Source of the DNA: Haloplanus sp. CK5-1
Lineage (GTDB): Archaea > Halobacteriota > Halobacteria > Halobacteriales > Haloferacaceae
Length of the DNA: 64,000 nucleotides
Direction: 5' to 3'
Assembly: GCF_037201915.1 (NCBI RefSeq)
Contig: NZ_CP147505.1
Location: 62,001 to 126,000 of the forward strand
Part shown: piece after piece, positions 63,423-64,000 of the stretch
How positions within the stretch are numbered: position 1 is the stretch's first letter
Layout: each line of letters begins with the position of its first letter
Position numbers and translations under genes: made by a program
The notes under the pieces: model-generated
What the model was told of the DNA's origin: nothing
The model's input: the letters and a program-made list of their open reading frames with translations, nothing else
The model's database searches: none

Positions 63423-64000
63423 TCAGATGGGGAGCGCCGTCGTCGCCGCGAGAACGGCCGACGCTCCCTCCCGAGGGAGACCGCCCGTCTCGGAGAGCCG
63501 GATCGCCAAGTAGGCGAAGGCAAAGAGCGTCGCGTTGTACGCCCCGTGGACCAGCGACGGGACGACGAGGTTGTCGGTCAGTTCGTAGACGCCGCCGAAG
63601 ACGAGGGCGGGGAAAAAGAGGACCGTCACCGTCACGAGGCGGCCGCCGGCCCCGCCGGTCAGCGCGACGTAGTGGACGCCAGCGAAGAGGGCACTCGCGA
63701 GGACGACACCCGGAACGGCGTCGAACGTCTCGCGGAGGCGACCCTGAACGATGCCGCGAAAGAGGAGTTCCTCCCCGGGACCGATGAGCAGTATCGAGGC
63801 GGGGACGAGCCAGAGCAGGACCGTCGGGTCGGCGCTGGCGAACTCCGCGACCTGGTTCTCGCCGGCCGGCGCGCCGGTGACCGAGACGACGAGCGCCCCG
63901 GTGACGGCGGCCACGAACGCCGCCGCGTACCCGACGACGACGATCAGGACCTCGCGGACCGAGGGCACGCGGACGCCGAGATTCCGGAGCGACCGGTCGC
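63423..64000 (-). CDS. CPBP-family intramembrane protease, 5' end outside window
   Basis: The membrane protein has the EExxR motif ([13 protein letters not shown]), a later HY (AGVHYVAL) and a final His ([11 protein letters not shown]), the three sites of CAAX/CPBP-type intramembrane proteases. The frame is still open at the window edge ([16 protein letters not shown]), so the GTG at 63968 may not be the start. Members process prenylated or other membrane peptides; the substrate here is unknown. Confidence 0.85.
   Translation of the reverse strand, partial: DRSLRNLGVRVPSVREVLIVVVGYAAAFVAAVTGALVVSVTGAPAGENQVAEFASADPTVLLWLVPASILLIGPGEELLFRGIVQGRLRETFDAVPGVVLASALFAGVHYVALTGGAGGRLVTVTVLFFPALVFGGVYELTDNLVVPSLVHGAYNATLFAFAYLAIRLSETGGLPREGASAVLAATTALPI

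Overview
The window is a piece of a haloarchaeal (class Halobacteria) chromosome. The reasons are its very GC-rich, acidic-protein coding regions, many ATGA/GTGA gene overlaps, and a set of archaeal or haloarchaeal marker genes: Hel308 with a PCNA-binding tail, the KEOPS subunit Cgi121, archaeosine enzymes TgtA and ArcS, TrmY, a SAMP-type ubiquitin-like modifier, haloarchaeal isocitrate lyase, ISH3- and IS6-type transposases, and a tRNA-Pro of archaeal type. I cannot name the species from sequence alone.

Layout. (1) 1-3.6 kb is accessory DNA: the 3' part of a HerA-like ATPase gene overlapping an acetyltransferase gene, a three-gene operon of small zinc proteins headed by a SWIM-finger protein, a structured inverted repeat, a small winged-helix regulator, and decayed fragments that resemble sequence 42 kb further on. 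(2) 3.6-29.4 kb is core genome: uvrB, formate-tetrahydrofolate ligase, cgi121-hel308, thrC, the serine pair serA/serB, a branched-chain amino acid ABC transporter operon (liv), the methionine genes metX and two metY paralogues, a class V aminotransferase, and an ABC-2 exporter. (3) 29.4-47.25 kb is an insertion-sequence-riddled, AT-richer island that ends against the 3' end of a tRNA-Pro(CGG) gene. It holds an IS6-type element split by an IS630-type element, a lipoprotein, a tyrosine integrase, a SelO-type protein AMPylase, a MITE sitting in a broken gene, a large DDE transposase gene, a histidine kinase stub, and a type I restriction gene (hsdR). The hsdR gene lost its 5' end to one IS and is interrupted by two more; an intact metallopeptidase gene follows it. 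(4) 47.3-64 kb is core genome again: trmY, an S49 peptidase, an ABC exporter, a small duplicated-motif protein coupled to isocitrate lyase, azlCD, an eight-gene minus-strand run (arcS, an AOR-family protein, zinc ribbon, coiled-coil protein, SAMP/MoaD protein, two small proteins, esterase), cspA, tgtA and a CAAX-type protease.

How genes connect. ThrC, SerA, SerB, MetX, MetY and Fhs form a clustered amino acid and one-carbon theme. TrmY, TgtA and ArcS all modify tRNA and sit near the only tRNA gene seen. The island shows a clear order of events: removing each IS with one copy of its target duplication restores exact reading frames in the IS6 transposase, in hsdR (twice) and, for the MITE, in a pseudogene.

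Most unusual points: an AOR-family protein in which all four iron-sulfur cysteines appear to be replaced, encoded with a SAMP3-like modifier; two IS630-type elements that share a seven-A slippery site; and a diverged repeat plus gene fragment shared between 3.1-3.5 kb and 45.0-46.1 kb.
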